From Xiphias gladius (taxonomy: Eukaryota > Chordata > Actinopteri > Istiophoriformes > Xiphiidae): a stretch of 64,000 bases of DNA. The notes below the pieces were generated by a model. The model was not told the DNA's origin and ran no database searches. It saw nothing but the letters and a program-made list of their open reading frames with translations. Within the stretch, counting starts at the first letter, position 1, and each line of letters starts with the position of its first letter. The translations under genes and the position numbers were made by a program. The DNA is taken from NCBI RefSeq assembly GCF_016859285.1, contig NC_053413.1, positions 13,226,001-13,290,000 on the forward strand. Reading direction: 5' to 3'. Of the stretch, positions 57,603 to 64,000 are shown piece after piece.

Positions 57603-58143
57603 AATGTATAAAAATAAATAGATAAAATATTGTAAATATACTTACAATTGGGAATAAAAACATTTGAGAATAAAATCATGAACAGAGAACAGATATTGTT
57701 TGTGGTCATGTGAATTTTGGTGGCAATGCTGGATCCCTCTGAATCATTACTATGATTTAGATAAATAAAATATTTCCAAAATCTAAAGAATAAATAAAAT
57801 AGATTAAATAAAAAGGAAAAAAAAGATGTTAGTATGTACATGAGGACGCTTTTGCATTCCTGTGTTGCACATTGCTATCACAAATATTTCCACAAGTACT
57901 TTTTCACAACCAAACACCTTGGCAATGATGCTCATTACACTTGGTAGCAAACTGTATATACTTCATTAAGGCAATGGTGCATTTGTCTCCATAAGACTCT
58001 ACTCTAGACATAATAGTGTTTGATTATGGCCTTGGACTAAAATAAGCTTCCCTTTTCTTATTTTGCACTTCATGTCCTCTTTGCACTGCTTCAAATAAAA
58101 TGTTGGACCGATGCTTTAACCCCCCCCCCTTTAAATTCAGTCT

Positions 58144-62316
<4,173 letters not shown>

Positions 62317-64000
62317 CTGTAATGGTCATACTATAAAGGCAAAATTCTGGGAGGAAAAAAAAATCTTAAAATAATCTGGTGCTGGATTTTTAGGGGAATA
62401 ATGATGGAAAAGCGTATGCATGATATGCAATTGCTCTCGCACTTTATAGTGCTTCATTAGGGTGGTGTGGGTTCGAGGTATCGGTCTACTTTTTTTAAGC
62501 TCTACAGCCAAAGTGTTGTGTTAGCACACTGTGATTATAGATCACGGAATCACAAAGAATGCACGATTATTGCTGTCATTGGGTCTTTCAAATAAATTAA
62601 ATTAATCAGAAAACAAGATATTACATCAAAACATTTGAAAGTAGAAGTTGGCATTATAGAAACTGCTACTAGCTCACTCATCTGTTCTTGATTGGAGACA
62701 TGTGCGTGTATTGAATGAATTTTAAAACCTCTCACAGATATCTTGTTGCTTATAATCAGCACATTCTTAGATTTCCAACTTTCAAGAAGCCGTTTTTGTT
62801 TTCTGCATTAGTCATTTGATATGAATAAGTCCCTCAAGATTTCTTTTTCCTTGCTGGAGAGACAGGATACATGCAACAGACAATAAAAATCTATTGTGAA
62901 TTTCACATTTAATGATCATTATTCAATCAGAACTACACAAAAATCATTCAATAACTGCAAGTATAGCTGTAAAAAAGCCAATATCAAGTTGTAGGAGCAT
63001 TTTTTGAAGCTGACATTGTCTCCCAGAGGGGCTCAGTTTGATCTTGTCTCAGGGCTGCTAGATCTTACTTTTTTTTTTTTTATTCGTAACAGGAGAGTGA
63101 AGAGTTTTAAGAGTATTAAAATCTCTTACTGTAGTCTGTCTTGTGATATAGACAGTTATTAACCAATAATGTACCGCATAACTGTTGGAGGAAGTTAATT
63201 ATGTGTCATTCATGGAAATGCAAGGGAGATTTTATTAACACTGTAATACTGAACTGACTCATAAACTAAATGACATAACTTATACAACACTACAGCAATG
63301 CCATTGTAATATTTCTCTACAGATCTGGTCCATCATTCCATGTATTTCCAGGTAGGAACACACACATACTGTCTTTTAAGCCCTTGATGTTAGTCTTTCT
63401 TATCTGTCACTAAATCTGAAAAACAGTACTATCTTCAAACCAAACATGCTATGACATCATTTGTCCAACAGATGGCAAAAGAGAGGACTTTTAATACATT
63501 GTAAATCCAAATTCCAAGATCTTCAACTTCCAGTGTCACAGTCATTATCTTATTATATTATGTGGTGAAACTATGCTGATCCCTGACTGCAACAGCTAAA
63601 TAACCCTGATCCTAAAAGTTTAGAAAAACACGGCCTAGAAAAAAAAATAAAAAAAGACAAAAATAAACTAATGTAAAAGCTTATTTGTTGAGGGAAAGTT
63701 GTAAATTAAAAAGTGTCTACTGGCTGGTTCGATACACAGAAAGGGTATCAGGCTTGACAACAGAGTTGCTGTTTCCCAGGTTTACTGCAAAGCTCATTAG
63801 ATATACATGTTGTCCTGGGCTATTAAGTGACTAGATGCTGCTACAGAAGCTGTTGTCTGTCCATTTTTGAGAAAAAACAACAAGCCCAAGTTCTGTCTAT
63901 TATTAATTCTAATGTCTGCTAGCATGCAACCTGTCCAAGTTAAACATGCTCACATTCAAGAAGTTTATCACCCTCGTCAAACACAGTCATTGAGTTCTTG
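62317..64000 (-). other. pask: pask intron, running off the window
   Basis: AT-rich sequence between the first recognised pask exon (acceptor at 62316, phase requiring two upstream bases) and the window edge. I searched the minus strand for PAS-domain exons and found none I could support. Confidence 0.55.

Noticed and set aside
63000-63070. Possible upstream pask exon on the minus strand
   Set aside because: Splice-like ends but no frame that reads as PAS or PASK sequence.

Overview
This window is vertebrate nuclear DNA, most likely from a teleost fish and probably a percomorph. It has small GT-AG exons in long introns, very abundant (AC)n/(GT)n microsatellites, several short fish-type interspersed repeats, and proteins that stay alignable with human orthologues over full length. 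No bacterial, phage, CRISPR or viral content was seen.

Five protein-coding genes could be assembled, all on the minus strand, read right to left. (1) pask, PAS-domain kinase, 3' part only (62316 to 58144); its N-terminal PAS half lies beyond the right edge. (2) mterf4, mitochondrial rRNA/ribosome-assembly factor, complete in four coding exons (56971 to 54448). (3) A single-coding-exon GPR148-like seven-transmembrane receptor (52702 to 51743). (4) klhl24, BTB-BACK-Kelch adaptor of CUL3, complete at 600 aa in seven coding exons (48803 to 33853). (5) yeats2, scaffold and acyl-lysine reader of the ATAC acetyltransferase complex, complete in 30 coding exons, about 1444 aa (28241 to 6584). Exon phases were checked joint by joint: every junction keeps frame and every exon-length sum is a multiple of three. 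One donor (yeats2 exon 18) is ambiguous.

Layout: 1-6.1 kb is gene-poor, microsatellite- and MITE-rich sequence downstream of yeats2. 6.1-28.8 kb is yeats2. 28.8-30.8 kb is the spacer between klhl24 and yeats2, holding an unexplained exon-like segment. 30.8-51.2 kb is klhl24 with a long 3'UTR, large introns carrying several non-autonomous DNA transposons, and at least two candidate untranslated first exons. 51.6-53.8 kb is the receptor gene, 54.4-57.0 kb mterf4, and 57.6-64 kb pask.

The genes do not form one pathway: chromatin acetylation (yeats2), ubiquitin ligase targeting (klhl24), orphan receptor signalling (GPR148-like), mitochondrial translation (mterf4) and metabolic kinase signalling (pask). 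From memory of the human map, klhl24-yeats2 is a conserved pair (human 3q27) and pask-mterf4 another (human 2q37); here they are joined with the receptor between them. The points most worth a second look are a triplicated 5' splice site running into a long UG tract in yeats2, a 52-codon ORF that shares about 37 bp with the receptor's TM2 coding sequence, an orphan exon upstream of yeats2 that could splice in frame to it, and absence in klhl24 of the internal Met used by human disease alleles.
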